Source: Rhizobium sp. C1
GTDB taxonomy: Bacteria; Pseudomonadota; Alphaproteobacteria; Rhizobiales; Rhizobiaceae
Length of the DNA stretch: 64,000 nucleotides
Assembly: GCF_021026335.1 (NCBI RefSeq)
Contig: NZ_JAJNCY010000002.1
Coordinates: 372,001-436,000 of the forward strand
Direction: 5' to 3'
The notes under the pieces were generated by a model. That model did not search any database and was not told the origin of the DNA. It saw only the letters and a program-made list of their open reading frames with translations. Position 1 is the first letter of the stretch, and every line of letters begins with the position of its first letter. Both the position numbers and the translations under genes were made by a program. Shown in pieces: positions 52,967 through 62,247 of this stretch.

Positions 52967-54106
52967 ATGACCAGCAAACTCAGCTCGCACAACCTCAAGC
53001 GTCAGCTCGCCTTCTGGTTTGTCGGGCTCCTGCTTCTCATCGTTTTCCTGATGGTCTTCAGCTCCATTCTGCTGCCCTTCGTTGCCGGCATGGCGCTCGC
53101 CTATTTCCTCGACCCCGTCGCCGACTGGTTCGAGCGCCGCGGGCTGTCGCGCTTGATGGCCACCATCGTCATCCTTGTTCTATTCGTGGTCGTCTTTGCT
53201 CTCGCGTTGGTGATTGTCATTCCGCTGCTGGCAAGTCAGGCCAATCAGTTCCTCAAGGATCTGCCGGGCTACGTCACATCGCTGCAACAGCTGATCACCA
53301 AGGCCAGTCCCGATATGCTGCCGGCTTGGGCGCGCGATCAGATCGGCGCGCTGAAGGACAATTTCTCCTCCATTCTGGGCGAGGGAACGAAGTTCCTGGC
53401 GACGCTGTTTGAGCAGATCTGGAATTCTGGCAAGGCGATTGTTGACGTTGTCTCGCTGCTGGTGGTCACCCCCGTCGTGGCCTTCTATCTGCTGCTCGAC
53501 TGGGACCGTATGGTGGCCTGGATCGACAATCTGGTTCCCCGCGACCATGTTCAGACGGTGCGCGCGCTGGCCTCCGAAATGGATACGACGATTGCCGGCT
53601 TCGTGCGCGGGCAGGGCACACTTTGCCTCGTGCTCGGTCTTTATTATGGCAGCGGGCTTGCATTGACGGGTCTTAATTTCGGTTTGCTCATCGGCCTTTT
53701 TGCCGGCGCGATCAGCTTCATTCCTTACATCGGTTCGACGGTCGGTCTGGTCCTGGCGGTTGGCCTCGCCATCGTGCAGTTCTGGCCTGATTATCTGTGG
53801 GTCGGTCTCGTGGCGCTGGTCTTCCTCTCCGGCCAGTTTCTGGAGGGCAACATCCTGCAGCCGCGCCTGGTCGGCCACCGTGTGGGTCTGCATCCGGTCT
53901 GGCTGATGTTCGCGCTTTTCGCCTTCGGCCTTCTCTTCGGTTTTGTCGGACTGCTGGTCGCCGTGCCGGTTTCGGCCGCTATCGGCGTGCTGGTCCGTTT
54001 TGCGATTTCGCGCTATCTGAACAGCGACCTGTATTACGGGGAGCAGCATCAGTTGCGCGACCTCCACCACGCCGCGCAGATCAGCAAGGGCAAGGCGGTC
54101 GAGTAA
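52967..54106 (+). CDS. AI-2E family transporter (PerM-like)
   Basis: A 379-residue membrane protein with about eight spans. N-terminal spans (WFVGLLLLIVFLMVFSSILL, FVAGMALAYFLDPVADWFER) and the C-terminal block SFIPYIGSTVGLVLAVGLAI followed by FLEGNILQPRLVGHRVGLHP are characteristic of the AI-2E/PerM family. Members export small molecules or take part in sodium-proton exchange; the role here is not known. It starts 17 bases after the phosphatidyltransferase gene and is probably co-transcribed with it and hdaA. Confidence 0.9.
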   Translation: MTSKLSSHNLKRQLAFWFVGLLLLIVFLMVFSSILLPFVAGMALAYFLDPVADWFERRGLSRLMATIVILVLFVVVFALALVIVIPLLASQANQFLKDLPGYVTSLQQLITKASPDMLPAWARDQIGALKDNFSSILGEGTKFLATLFEQIWNSGKAIVDVVSLLVVTPVVAFYLLLDWDRMVAWIDNLVPRDHVQTVRALASEMDTTIAGFVRGQGTLCLVLGLYYGSGLALTGLNFGLLIGLFAGAISFIPYIGSTVGLVLAVGLAIVQFWPDYLWVGLVALVFLSGQFLEGNILQPRLVGHRVGLHPVWLMFALFAFGLLFGFVGLLVAVPVSAAIGVLVRFAISRYLNSDLYYGEQHQLRDLHHAAQISKGKAVE

Positions 54107-54133
54107 GATCGGTCGTCAGGGATTAGGTGTATC

Positions 54134-54829
54134 ATGGCGCGTCATGCCGGCGATCATCAGCTGCCGCTTGAATTTCCGGTCGAGGAACAGACCTCGCGCG
54201 ACGATCTGCGCGTGGCCGATCCCCTGAAGGCTGCCGTGCGCATTGTCGATGGCTGGCCGAACTGGCCCTCGCCGGTGGTCGTGCTGGTCGGTCCGGTGGG
54301 CTGCGGCAAGTCGCATCTCGCCAGCATCTGGCGTGAAAATGCCGAGGCAGTCAGCATCGATGCGGTGGCCGGTTCCGATGCCGCTCTTCAGGCTGCGGCG
54401 CATCCCGTTCTGTTCGAGGACGTCGACCGCCGCGCCTTCGACGAGACCGAACTCTTTCACGTCATCAATTCCGTCCGCGAAAACGGCACGTCGCTGCTGA
54501 TGACTGCCCGCACATTGCCGGCCGCATGGGATGTGACCTTGCCCGATCTCAAGTCGCGCCTGCGCGCCGCAACTGTGGTCGAGATCGGCGAGCCGGACGA
54601 GGAGCTCCTGGGCGAGGTTCTGATGAAGCTCTTCTCCGACCGCCAGATCGTGGTCGAGGACAAGCTGATCGCCTATATCGCCGCGCGAATGGAACGTTCC
54701 GCGGAAGCCGCCCGGCGCATTGTCGAAGAGCTTGATCGGCTGGCGCTTGCCCGGCGGCTCAAGATCAATCGCGCGCTGGTGGCGGAAGTGCTGTCCGGTT
54801 TCGAGGAGGATGACCGGGATTCCGATTGA
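54134..54829 (+). CDS. hdaA: DnaA-related regulatory protein HdaA
   Basis: A 231-residue AAA+ protein related to DnaA. It begins with DHQLPLEFPVEEQTSRDDLR, carrying the N-terminal clamp-binding type sequence QLPLEF. The ATPase core has Walker A VGPVGCGKSHLASIW, Walker B-like HPVLFEDVDRRAFDE, and LKSRLRAATVVEIGEPD. In alphaproteobacteria HdaA, with the beta clamp, stimulates DnaA-ATP hydrolysis and so limits replication initiation. It lacks the DnaA DNA-binding domain. It lies 27 bases after the PerM-like gene. Confidence 0.92.
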   Translation: MARHAGDHQLPLEFPVEEQTSRDDLRVADPLKAAVRIVDGWPNWPSPVVVLVGPVGCGKSHLASIWRENAEAVSIDAVAGSDAALQAAAHPVLFEDVDRRAFDETELFHVINSVRENGTSLLMTARTLPAAWDVTLPDLKSRLRAATVVEIGEPDEELLGEVLMKLFSDRQIVVEDKLIAYIAARMERSAEAARRIVEELDRLALARRLKINRALVAEVLSGFEEDDRDSD

Positions 54830-54830
54830 A

Positions 54831-54859
54831 CTGACACGATTCTGTCGTCAAACTGTAAT
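54831..54859 (+). promoter_or_regulatory. ppk: Pho box of three repeats before ppk
   Basis: CTGACAC (54831-54837), CTGTCGT (54842-54848) and CTGTAAT (54853-54859) are repeated with an 11-base period and four-base spacers. This matches the PhoB consensus (CTGTCAT-N4-CTGTCAT). It lies 45 bases before the ppk start. PhoB activation of ppk under phosphate limitation is expected. Confidence 0.75.
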
Positions 54860-54903
54860 ACCGCCACGGGAGTGTGGCATGAAGTGCAAGGATTTCTGAA
54901 CCC

Positions 54904-57105
54904 ATGGATACGTCGGCGCCCGCAGCGAACATCAACGAGCCTCAGGAAGACGTGGCTCCTGTTGCCCCCGGCGCAGAATGGTTCGACAGGCCTGAGCGTT
55001 TCGTAAACCGGGAGTTCTCCTGGCTCCAGTTCAATCGCCGTGTTCTCGAAGAGACCCTGAACAGCGCACATCCGCTTCTGGAGCGTGTCCGCTTCCTGTC
55101 GATCTCGGCCACCAACCTCGATGAATTCTTCATGGTGCGCGTGGCCGGCCTCGAGGGGCAGGTCCGGCAGAACATCGCCATGCGCACGCCCGACGGCAAG
55201 ACGCCCTCCGAGCAGCTCGACGCCATCCTGCATGAGATCGATAACCTGCAGATGGAGCAGCAGGCGGCACTCGCCGTTCTCCAGCAGAACCTTGCCCGCG
55301 AGGACATCCTCATCGTTCGTCCCTCCGCGCTGACGCCGGAGGACATGACCTGGCTTGGCGAGGAATTCTTCCAGTCGATCTTCCCGGTTCTGACTCCGCT
55401 GTCGATCGACCCGGCGCATCCGTTCCCGTTCATTCCCAATCTCGGCTTCTCGATCTGCCTGCAGCTTGAGAGCAAGACCGGCCGTGAGCCGATGACCGCG
55501 CTGCTCAGGCTCCCCGTGGCGCTGCCGCGCTTTATCCGCCTGCCCGATGCCGGCAATACGATCCGCTACATTACGCTCGAAGATGTGGTGAGCCTCCACA
55601 CGGCCAAGCTCTTCCCGGGCTATGAAGTGCGCGGCTACGGTACGTTCCGCATCATCCGCGACAGCGATATCGAGGTCGAGGAAGAGGCCGAAGATCTGGT
55701 GCGCTTCTTCGAAACCGCGCTGAAGCGCCGTCGGCGTGGTTCGGTGATCCGCATCGAGACGGACTCCGAAATGCCGGACTCGCTGCGCAAGTTCGTGGTT
55801 GCGGAATTGAACGTCCCCGACAACCGCGTTGCCGTTCTGCCGGGACTTCTGGCGCTCAACACGATGTCGGAAATCTGCAAGACCCCGCGCGAAGACCTGC
55901 TTTTCCAGCCTTACAATCCGCGTTTCCCGGAGCGTGTGCGCGACCATGGCGGCGATTGCCTCGCCGCCATCCGCGAGAAGGACATGATTGTCCACCACCC
56001 GTACGAGAGCTTCGATGTCGTCGTGCAGTTCCTGCTGCAGGCCGCCCGCGATCCGGACGTGCTGGCCATCAAGCAGACACTCTACCGTACCTCCAATGAC
56101 AGCCCGATCGTGCGCGCCCTCATCGATGCTGCCGAGGCCGGCAAGTCGGTCACCGCTCTGGTCGAACTGAAGGCGCGCTTCGACGAAGAGGCCAATATCC
56201 GCTGGGCGCGCGACCTGGAACGGGCCGGCGTGCAGGTCGTCTTCGGCTTCATCGAACTGAAGACCCATGCCAAGATGTCGATGGTCGTCCGCCGCGAGGA
56301 GGGCAGGTTACGCACCTATTGCCACCTCGGCACCGGCAACTATCACCCCGTCACGGCGAAGATTTACACTGACCTGTCCTTCTTCACCTGCAACCCGGTC
56401 ATCGGGCATGACATGGCCAATATCTTCAACTTCATCACCGGCTATGGCGAGCCGGAAGAGGGGATGAAGATCGCGATGTCGCCGACAACGCTCCGCCCGC
56501 GCGTGCTGCAGCTGATCGCCGAAGAGATCGAACACGCGAAAGCCGGCCGCCCTGCTGCCATCTGGATGAAGATGAACTCGCTGGTCGATCCCGAGATCAT
56601 CGACGCGCTTTATCGCGCCAGCCAGGCCGGTGTTCCGGTGGAACTCGTCATCCGCGGCATCTGCTGCCTGCGTCCGCAGGTGCCGGGTCTTTCGGACAAT
56701 ATTCGCGTCAAGTCCATCGTTGGCCGCTTCCTTGAACACAGCCGAATCTTCTGCTTCGGAAACGGTCACGGCCTGCCATCGGACAAGGCGCGCGTCTATA
56801 TCGGCTCGGCCGACATGATGCCCCGCAACCTCGACCGCCGCGTCGAAACGCTTGTTCCCCTTCACAATAAGACTGTGCACGAGCAGGTTCTTTCGCAGAT
56901 CATGCTGGCAAACCTCATGGACAACCAGCAGAGCTACGAGATACTGGAGGACGGAACCTCGCGGCGTGTTGATGTCGGCGAAGGCGAAGAGCCTTTCAAC
57001 GCACAACAATACTTCATGACCAACCCGAGCCTTTCAGGCCGCGGGGAGGCGCTTGCCACGGGGGCACCGAAACTGTTTGCCGGCTGGAAGCCGGCGCGAA
57101 GATAA
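54904..57105 (+). CDS. ppk: Polyphosphate kinase
   Basis: Ppk1 makes polyphosphate from ATP reversibly. The 733-residue protein has the N-terminal domain start [19 protein letters not shown], then [20 protein letters not shown]-like head segments, [40 protein letters not shown], and [19 protein letters not shown] with the catalytic His. The C-terminal domain has [20 protein letters not shown]. All is full length. It precedes ppx by 12 bases and has a Pho box upstream, so phosphate-responsive polyphosphate turnover is likely. Confidence 0.97.
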   Translation: MDTSAPAANINEPQEDVAPVAPGAEWFDRPERFVNREFSWLQFNRRVLEETLNSAHPLLERVRFLSISATNLDEFFMVRVAGLEGQVRQNIAMRTPDGKTPSEQLDAILHEIDNLQMEQQAALAVLQQNLAREDILIVRPSALTPEDMTWLGEEFFQSIFPVLTPLSIDPAHPFPFIPNLGFSICLQLESKTGREPMTALLRLPVALPRFIRLPDAGNTIRYITLEDVVSLHTAKLFPGYEVRGYGTFRIIRDSDIEVEEEAEDLVRFFETALKRRRRGSVIRIETDSEMPDSLRKFVVAELNVPDNRVAVLPGLLALNTMSEICKTPREDLLFQPYNPRFPERVRDHGGDCLAAIREKDMIVHHPYESFDVVVQFLLQAARDPDVLAIKQTLYRTSNDSPIVRALIDAAEAGKSVTALVELKARFDEEANIRWARDLERAGVQVVFGFIELKTHAKMSMVVRREEGRLRTYCHLGTGNYHPVTAKIYTDLSFFTCNPVIGHDMANIFNFITGYGEPEEGMKIAMSPTTLRPRVLQLIAEEIEHAKAGRPAAIWMKMNSLVDPEIIDALYRASQAGVPVELVIRGICCLRPQVPGLSDNIRVKSIVGRFLEHSRIFCFGNGHGLPSDKARVYIGSADMMPRNLDRRVETLVPLHNKTVHEQVLSQIMLANLMDNQQSYEILEDGTSRRVDVGEGEEPFNAQQYFMTNPSLSGRGEALATGAPKLFAGWKPARR

Positions 57106-57117
57106 ATCTGGAATTCA

Positions 57118-58641
57118 ATGGTAGAACCTGACGCACAGGGGCGCTTGCCCGGCATCGCCCCGGTCTCGGTCGTGGATATCGGATCGAACTCGATCCGTAT
57201 CGTCGTCTATGAAGGCATGAACCGCTCGCCTGCGGTCCTTTTCAATGAAAAGATGCTCTGTGGGCTGGGCCGCGGCGTGGCCTCGACCGGCCGCATGGAG
57301 CCGGAAAGCATCGCCAAGGCGCTGAAGGCACTGACGCGCTTCAAGGCACTGTCGGATCAGGCTCGCGCCCGCAAGATGTATGTGTTGGCGACTGCCGCTG
57401 CGCGCGAGGCGTCAAACGGCTCCAAGTTCATTCACGAGGCGGAGGCCATCCTGGGCTGTGAAATCCGTGTCCTGACCGGCCCGGAAGAAGCGATGTTTTC
57501 CGCGCTCGGCGTCATCAGCGGCTTCCACAATCCGGATGGGATCGTCGGCGATCTCGGTGGCGGTTCTCTCGAACTCATCGACGTACGCGGTGGCAATTAC
57601 GGCTCCGGCATCACGCTGCCGCTGGGCGGCTTGAGGCTCGCGGATCTCTCCGGCAATTCGGTCGAGAAGGCAACGACGCTCGCCCGCAAGATGCTGAAGG
57701 ACGAGACATGGCTCTCCGCGGGAGAGGGCCGAGCCTTCTACGCCGTTGGCGGCACATGGCGCGCGCTTGCCAAGCTGCATATGGAGCTGACCAACTATCC
57801 GCTGCACATGATGCACGGCTACGAAATTACCGTTGCAGAAGCCATGGACCTGCTGGCCCATATTGCTGAGACGCGTGACGTCAAGGAACTCGCCTGGCAG
57901 ACGATCTCCAAGAACCGCCGCACGCTCTTGCCCTATGGCGCCGTCGCCATGGCCGAGACGCTGAAGGTCATGAAGCCGTCCAAGGTCATCTTCTCCGTGC
58001 TCGGCGTGCGCGAAGGCTTTCTCTATTCGCTGCTGGATGAGGAAGAGAGCGCAAAGGACCCGCTGCTGGCGGCGACCGAAGAGCTTGCGCTTCTCAACGC
58101 CCGCTCGCCCGAACATGCGCGCGAGCTGGTGGCCTGGACCGACAAGGTCATGCCGGCGTTCGGGATCGAGGAAACGGAAGAAGAGGCGCGCTACCGCCAG
58201 GCTGCCTGTTTCCTCGCCGATGTCAGCTGGCGCTCGCATCCAGACTATCGCGGCATCCATTCGCTCAATGTGATCGCGCAGAGTTCGCTCGCTGGCGTGA
58301 CCCACCCGGGCCGCGCCTATATCGCGCTCGCCAACTACTATCGCTACGAGGGCCTGCGCGACGACGGCTCGACGGCGGCCCTTCTGACGATTGCCACGCC
58401 GCGCCTGCGCGAGCTTGCCAAGCTGCTGGGCGGTCTCTTGCGGGTCGTTTATCCGTTCTCGGCTGCGATGCCGGGCGTCGTCAACGACCTGCGATTCGAA
58501 AAACCGCTCGGCAATGCCGACCTGGATCTGGAACTCGTTGTGCCCGAGCGTCTGCGCAACTTCAGCGGCGAGCGGGTCGACGGCCGCCTGCAGCAGTTGG
58601 GGAAGCTCACCGGCAAGCGCATCGGCATGCGCATTTCCTGA
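57118..58641 (+). CDS. ppx: Exopolyphosphatase (Ppx/GppA family)
   Basis: A 507-residue enzyme that releases phosphate from polyphosphate ends (or acts on pppGpp). The N-terminus has the sugar-kinase-like phosphate loop VVDIGSNSIRIVVYEGMNR. The second is GIVGDLGGGSLELIDVRGG. The C-terminal HD-like part has DVSWRSHPDYRGIHSLN. It is 12 bases after ppk, so both ends of polyphosphate metabolism are in one operon. The family also includes GppA; the ppk context favours exopolyphosphatase. Confidence 0.95.
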   Translation: MVEPDAQGRLPGIAPVSVVDIGSNSIRIVVYEGMNRSPAVLFNEKMLCGLGRGVASTGRMEPESIAKALKALTRFKALSDQARARKMYVLATAAAREASNGSKFIHEAEAILGCEIRVLTGPEEAMFSALGVISGFHNPDGIVGDLGGGSLELIDVRGGNYGSGITLPLGGLRLADLSGNSVEKATTLARKMLKDETWLSAGEGRAFYAVGGTWRALAKLHMELTNYPLHMMHGYEITVAEAMDLLAHIAETRDVKELAWQTISKNRRTLLPYGAVAMAETLKVMKPSKVIFSVLGVREGFLYSLLDEEESAKDPLLAATEELALLNARSPEHARELVAWTDKVMPAFGIEETEEEARYRQAACFLADVSWRSHPDYRGIHSLNVIAQSSLAGVTHPGRAYIALANYYRYEGLRDDGSTAALLTIATPRLRELAKLLGGLLRVVYPFSAAMPGVVNDLRFEKPLGNADLDLELVVPERLRNFSGERVDGRLQQLGKLTGKRIGMRIS

Positions 58642-58711
58642 ACAGACAAAAAGAGTCCGCCGTCAAAGGTTTGGCGGCGGCACCTGAATCACATTGTAAG
58701 AAGAAAGCCCC

Positions 58712-59266
58712 ATGGCATCTCCTGGTGCATTGCCTGATATGAACGCGGACTGCAGCCGCTGCGCCGGGCTCTGCTGCGCAGCCTTTGCGTTCGAAAAGTC
58801 CGACATGTTCGCCATCGACAAACCTGTCGATGAGGGCTGCCCGAACCTGAAGCCCGATTTCTCTTGCCGCATCCATGCGGAAAGAATCGAGCTGGGCTTC
58901 AAGGGCTGTACGCTGTTCGACTGTCACGGGGCAGGACAGCGGGTCACGCAGGACATTTTCGGAGGACGCACTTGGCGTGACGACCCGGCCATCGCCGCGC
59001 CGATGTTCGAACTCTTCCGCAAGATGCTGAAGATTCACGACTATCTGCGGCTCATCATCGTGCTGGAAGCGTTGCCGTTGAGCAAGGGGGAGGCCAGCGC
59101 CGTCGCCGGCTTCCGCGCCGTCCTTGCGCCCGACAAGGGCTGGGATCGCCACGCCCTTGAAGCTTTCGAGGAAATGCGCGTCGTCACCGAGTTCGAGCGT
59201 TTCGCGGCGAACCTCAAGGCGAGCCCTGCCGCAAAGGCCTTGCAGGCCCGCTTCTCAGCCCTCTGA
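58712..59266 (+). CDS. Cys-cluster protein of unknown function
   Basis: A 184-residue protein with six Cys in the first 75 residues (DCSRCAGLCCAAFAF, GCPNLKPDFSCRIH, GCTLFDCHGAGQR), which resembles the N-terminal Cys-rich domain of some pentapeptide-repeat proteins, but no pentapeptide repeats are present. The pattern suggests metal or iron-sulphur binding. The helical C-terminal half has no known domain. An in-frame ATG at 58739 is an alternative start. Its end overlaps the end of convergent rnd by 12 bases. It lies 70 bases after ppx and might share its transcript. Confidence 0.8.
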   Translation: MASPGALPDMNADCSRCAGLCCAAFAFEKSDMFAIDKPVDEGCPNLKPDFSCRIHAERIELGFKGCTLFDCHGAGQRVTQDIFGGRTWRDDPAIAAPMFELFRKMLKIHDYLRLIIVLEALPLSKGEASAVAGFRAVLAPDKGWDRHALEAFEEMRVVTEFERFAANLKASPAAKALQARFSAL

Positions 59267-60427
59267 CGGTGCGACAGGCACGTCGAGTTCAACGGCTTCG
59301 ATCTTGCGATTGACGAACTTGATGACAAGCTGGCCGTCGATCAGCTTGAGCGCCCGATCGCCGAACAGTTCCTTGCGCCACCCATGCATGGCCGCAACAT
59401 CTGCCTTCTCGCCCTCGGAGGCGATCTTTTCGAGATCGTCCGTATTGGCGATGATCTTCGCCGCCACGCCCTCGCGCTCCGCCGTCAGCTTCAAGAGAAC
59501 CTTCAGGAGCTCCACGGCCGACTGCGTGCCCTCGTTGGGCTGGTAGGGCTTGGCAATCTTCGGCAGCTCTTCCTTCGGGATCGCCAACGCCTCGTTGACG
59601 GCCGCGATGATCGCAGCGCCCGATGCCGACCGCTCCCATCCACGCGGAACGGTGCGCAGCTTGCCGAGTGCTTCCGCGTCGCGCGGCTGCTGCTGCGCGA
59701 TTTCATAGATGGCGTCGTCCTTGAGGATGCGCCCGCGCGGCACGTCGCGATTGCGTGCCTCGCGCTCGCGCCAGGCGGTCACCTTCATCAATACGGCCAG
59801 TTCGCTCGGCTTGCGCACGCGCATCTTCATGCGCGTCCAGGCGTCGTCTGGATGCAGATCGTAGGTCTCCGGCGTTTCCAGAACCGCCATCTCGTCTTCC
59901 AGCCAGTGGGCGCGGCCCTCGCGCTCCAGCTCGGCCTTCAGTGAGGCATAGATGTCGCGCAGATGGGTGACGTCGGCCAGCGCATAGTCGAGCTGCTTCT
60001 GGCTGAGCGGACGATGGCTCCAGTCGGTAAAGCGCGACGACTTGTCAATATGCTTGCCGGTGATCTTCTGGACGAGCTGGTCATAGGAGACGGAATCACC
60101 GAAGCCGCAAACCATCGCCGCGACCTGCGTATCGAACAGCGGATGCGGAATGATGCCGCCGAGGTGATGGATGATTTCCAGATCCTGCCGGGCCGCGTGG
60201 AACACCTTTACGACGGACGCATCGGCCATCAGGTCGAAGAATGGTTTGAGGTCCAGCCCCTTGGCGAGAGGATCGATCAATGCCTCATGGTCGGGGCTGG
60301 CAATCTGGATCAGGCAAAGCTGTGGCCAGAAGGTGCTCTCGCGCAGGAATTCGGTATCTACGGTAACGAAGTCACTCTTCGCGAAAATATCGCAGGCTGC
60401 TTTAAGTTCGGCGGTTGTCTCAATCAT
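59255..60427 (-). CDS. rnd: Ribonuclease D
   Basis: RNase D trims the 3' ends of tRNA precursors. From the ATG at 60427 it has 390 residues. The DEDDy exonuclease core is intact: DFVTVDTEFLRESTFWPQ (Asp-Glu), VFHAARQDLEIIHHLGG (Asp), and KQLDYALADVTHLRD with Tyr and Asp. The HRDC domain follows (near RNRDVPRGRILKDDAIYEIA and LPKIAKPYQ). A longer start at 60457 is possible but family proteins begin MIETT. Its tail overlaps the convergent Cys-cluster gene. Confidence 0.95.
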   Translation of the reverse strand: MIETTAELKAACDIFAKSDFVTVDTEFLRESTFWPQLCLIQIASPDHEALIDPLAKGLDLKPFFDLMADASVVKVFHAARQDLEIIHHLGGIIPHPLFDTQVAAMVCGFGDSVSYDQLVQKITGKHIDKSSRFTDWSHRPLSQKQLDYALADVTHLRDIYASLKAELEREGRAHWLEDEMAVLETPETYDLHPDDAWTRMKMRVRKPSELAVLMKVTAWREREARNRDVPRGRILKDDAIYEIAQQQPRDAEALGKLRTVPRGWERSASGAAIIAAVNEALAIPKEELPKIAKPYQPNEGTQSAVELLKVLLKLTAEREGVAAKIIANTDDLEKIASEGEKADVAAMHGWRKELFGDRALKLIDGQLVIKFVNRKIEAVELDVPVAPSEG

Positions 60428-60604
60428 GAACTCAGTTTCATCGCTCAAGCAGGCCATGGCAAGGGCGGATTACGCAAATACGCGTCTTCCGCTCCGTTGG
60501 CCCCCCGGGAGCGGTGTCGGCATCTTTCGATTGCGTAAGCCGGATATTCCTTTCTCTTCCGCGCAGATGCCGGTGGAGTCAATATGCCTGAAGGTCTGAA
60601 ATTA

Positions 60605-62023
60605 CTAAACCACCCGAAGAAATGCGGTCATGCCCGTCTTCTGATGTTCGATGATGTGGCAATGGATGACCCAGTCGCCGAGATTGTCCGCCACAAGCCC
60701 GAGTTCCGCCACCTCGTCCGGCTGGATAAGATAGGTGTCGGTGAAGATCGGCCGCACCGCGCCCTGCGATGAGGAGAGCACCTTGAAGCTCATGCCATGC
60801 AGATGGATGGGATGCGCATGCGGCGTCCGGTTGGCGAGCCTGAGAATATAGGTCTTGCCATGTTTCAGCTCCGCAAGAGGGGCCATCGGATCGGGCGTAT
60901 CGCCGCTCCAGGGCGTCTTGTTGATCGCCCAGAAATTATAGCCGAGCGAGCCGCAGAAGCTCTCTTTTGGCGGTGCGCCCTCTGCGGTCGCCGTCAGTTC
61001 CAGCGGCACGACCTCGGCGCCTTCAATGACCGGCTCGCTGACAGGGTTTGCCGGCAGCGTCTTGACGTCGTGCAGGTCGCGTTTCAGCGATGCGCCCACG
61101 GCGCGGAAGCGAGCCAGCGGATAGTTGGGGGATGTCCGGTAATTGGCGAGCGTCGCAATCGCCCCCTCGGTCTCGGGCATCCGCAGCGCCAGTTCGATCC
61201 GCTGACCGGGACCCGCCTGATAGCGGTCGAGCGCGAAGGGCTCGGCGACCGGATTGCCGTCCAGCGCAATCACCATCGCCTGCGCGCCATCGAGTCCAAA
61301 GGAATAGATGCGGGTCACATCCGTGATCGCGATTCGCACCCGCACGATCCCGCCGGCCGGCGCATCATAGACCGGGTCTTCCTGCCAGTTCGCCGATTTC
61401 CACGTACCATATGTGCCGGATTTGGCCGCATCGCGCGGCTTGAACTGATCGATGAACTGCCCGTCATCGCCAAGCCGCCAGTCGCGCAGGTTCAGCACAA
61501 CCTCATGGTCGAAGGTGGGATCGTTCGGGTTCTCGACGATCAGCATGCCTGTCATGCCGCGGCCCATCTGCACCAGCGTGTTGCAATGCGGGTGATACCA
61601 GAAGGTCCCGGCATCCGGCGGCGTAAAGGCATAGTCGAACGAGTCGCCCGTATACACATAAGGCTGGGTGAGAAACGGCACTCCGTCCATCTTGTTGTCG
61701 ATCCGCAGGCCATGCCAGTGGATCGTCGTCGGCTCCTTGAGCTGGTTGACCAGCCGGGCCGCGAAAGGCTGACCTTTCTTGAGGCGCAGGGTAGGGGGCT
61801 GCGGGGCCTCGTTCGCGGTCGGAGAGTTCCCGTTCATCGCATTCCAGGTCATGATGCCCCTGGTCGGCTGGGTGCCTTTCAGCAGCGCCTGGCTCTCGCC
61901 GGCGGTCAGCGTGATGGGAGCTGCAGAGGCAGTCCGGAAGCCGCCCGCAACCGCAAGTCCGGCACCATAGGCGCTCACGACGGCTCCGGCTTTCAGAAGG
62001 GTGCGGCGGTTCAAAATGACCAT
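60605..62023 (-). CDS. Multicopper oxidase with Tat signal
   Basis: A 472-residue exported oxidase. The N-terminus ILNRRTLLKAGAVVSAYGAG is a twin-arginine signal. All copper motifs are present: TIHWHGLRIDNKMDGVPF (HWHG, ~103), GTFWYHPHCNTLVQMGRG (HPH), HAHPIHLHGMSFK (~400) and HCHIIEHQKTGM (~454) carrying type 1, 2 and 3 copper ligands. The family oxidises metals or phenols with O2 to water. The protein is not Met-rich like CueO. AAGGAG lies upstream of the start and an inverted repeat precedes it. It converges on nothing and is divergent from aspS. Confidence 0.93.
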   Translation of the reverse strand: MVILNRRTLLKAGAVVSAYGAGLAVAGGFRTASAAPITLTAGESQALLKGTQPTRGIMTWNAMNGNSPTANEAPQPPTLRLKKGQPFAARLVNQLKEPTTIHWHGLRIDNKMDGVPFLTQPYVYTGDSFDYAFTPPDAGTFWYHPHCNTLVQMGRGMTGMLIVENPNDPTFDHEVVLNLRDWRLGDDGQFIDQFKPRDAAKSGTYGTWKSANWQEDPVYDAPAGGIVRVRIAITDVTRIYSFGLDGAQAMVIALDGNPVAEPFALDRYQAGPGQRIELALRMPETEGAIATLANYRTSPNYPLARFRAVGASLKRDLHDVKTLPANPVSEPVIEGAEVVPLELTATAEGAPPKESFCGSLGYNFWAINKTPWSGDTPDPMAPLAELKHGKTYILRLANRTPHAHPIHLHGMSFKVLSSSQGAVRPIFTDTYLIQPDEVAELGLVADNLGDWVIHCHIIEHQKTGMTAFLRVV

Positions 62024-62058
62024 GGGAAAACTCCTTGCAATGGCCGCTTTCTAGGCCT

Positions 62059-62089
62059 GATAAAACTTGACTACAACTGTCATTTTATC
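62059..62089. promoter_or_regulatory. Inverted repeat upstream of the multicopper oxidase
   Basis: GATAAAA (62059-62065) pairs with TTTTATC (62083-62089), and inner TGAC/GTCA copies also pair with an offset of two bases. It lies 36-66 bases before the oxidase start in the divergent region with aspS. No regulator gene is adjacent; it is a candidate operator only. Confidence 0.4.
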
Positions 62090-62247
62090 GTGTCGAAGAA
62101 CCATTTTGCCGCGGCTGAAAAGGGCTCGGCCTTGACAAATCGGATGGCCCGTGCGTTTGTCCGCCCAATTTCGAAATGCGGCGGTACGAACCGTATCAAG
62201 CGCTCTTTCGAGCGCGCTCGGGCCGCCCCGATTCCAGGATAAGACGC

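Noticed and set aside
60797-62242. 481-residue open frame on the + strand
   Set aside because: It is antisense to the multicopper oxidase and has no domain or ribosome site.
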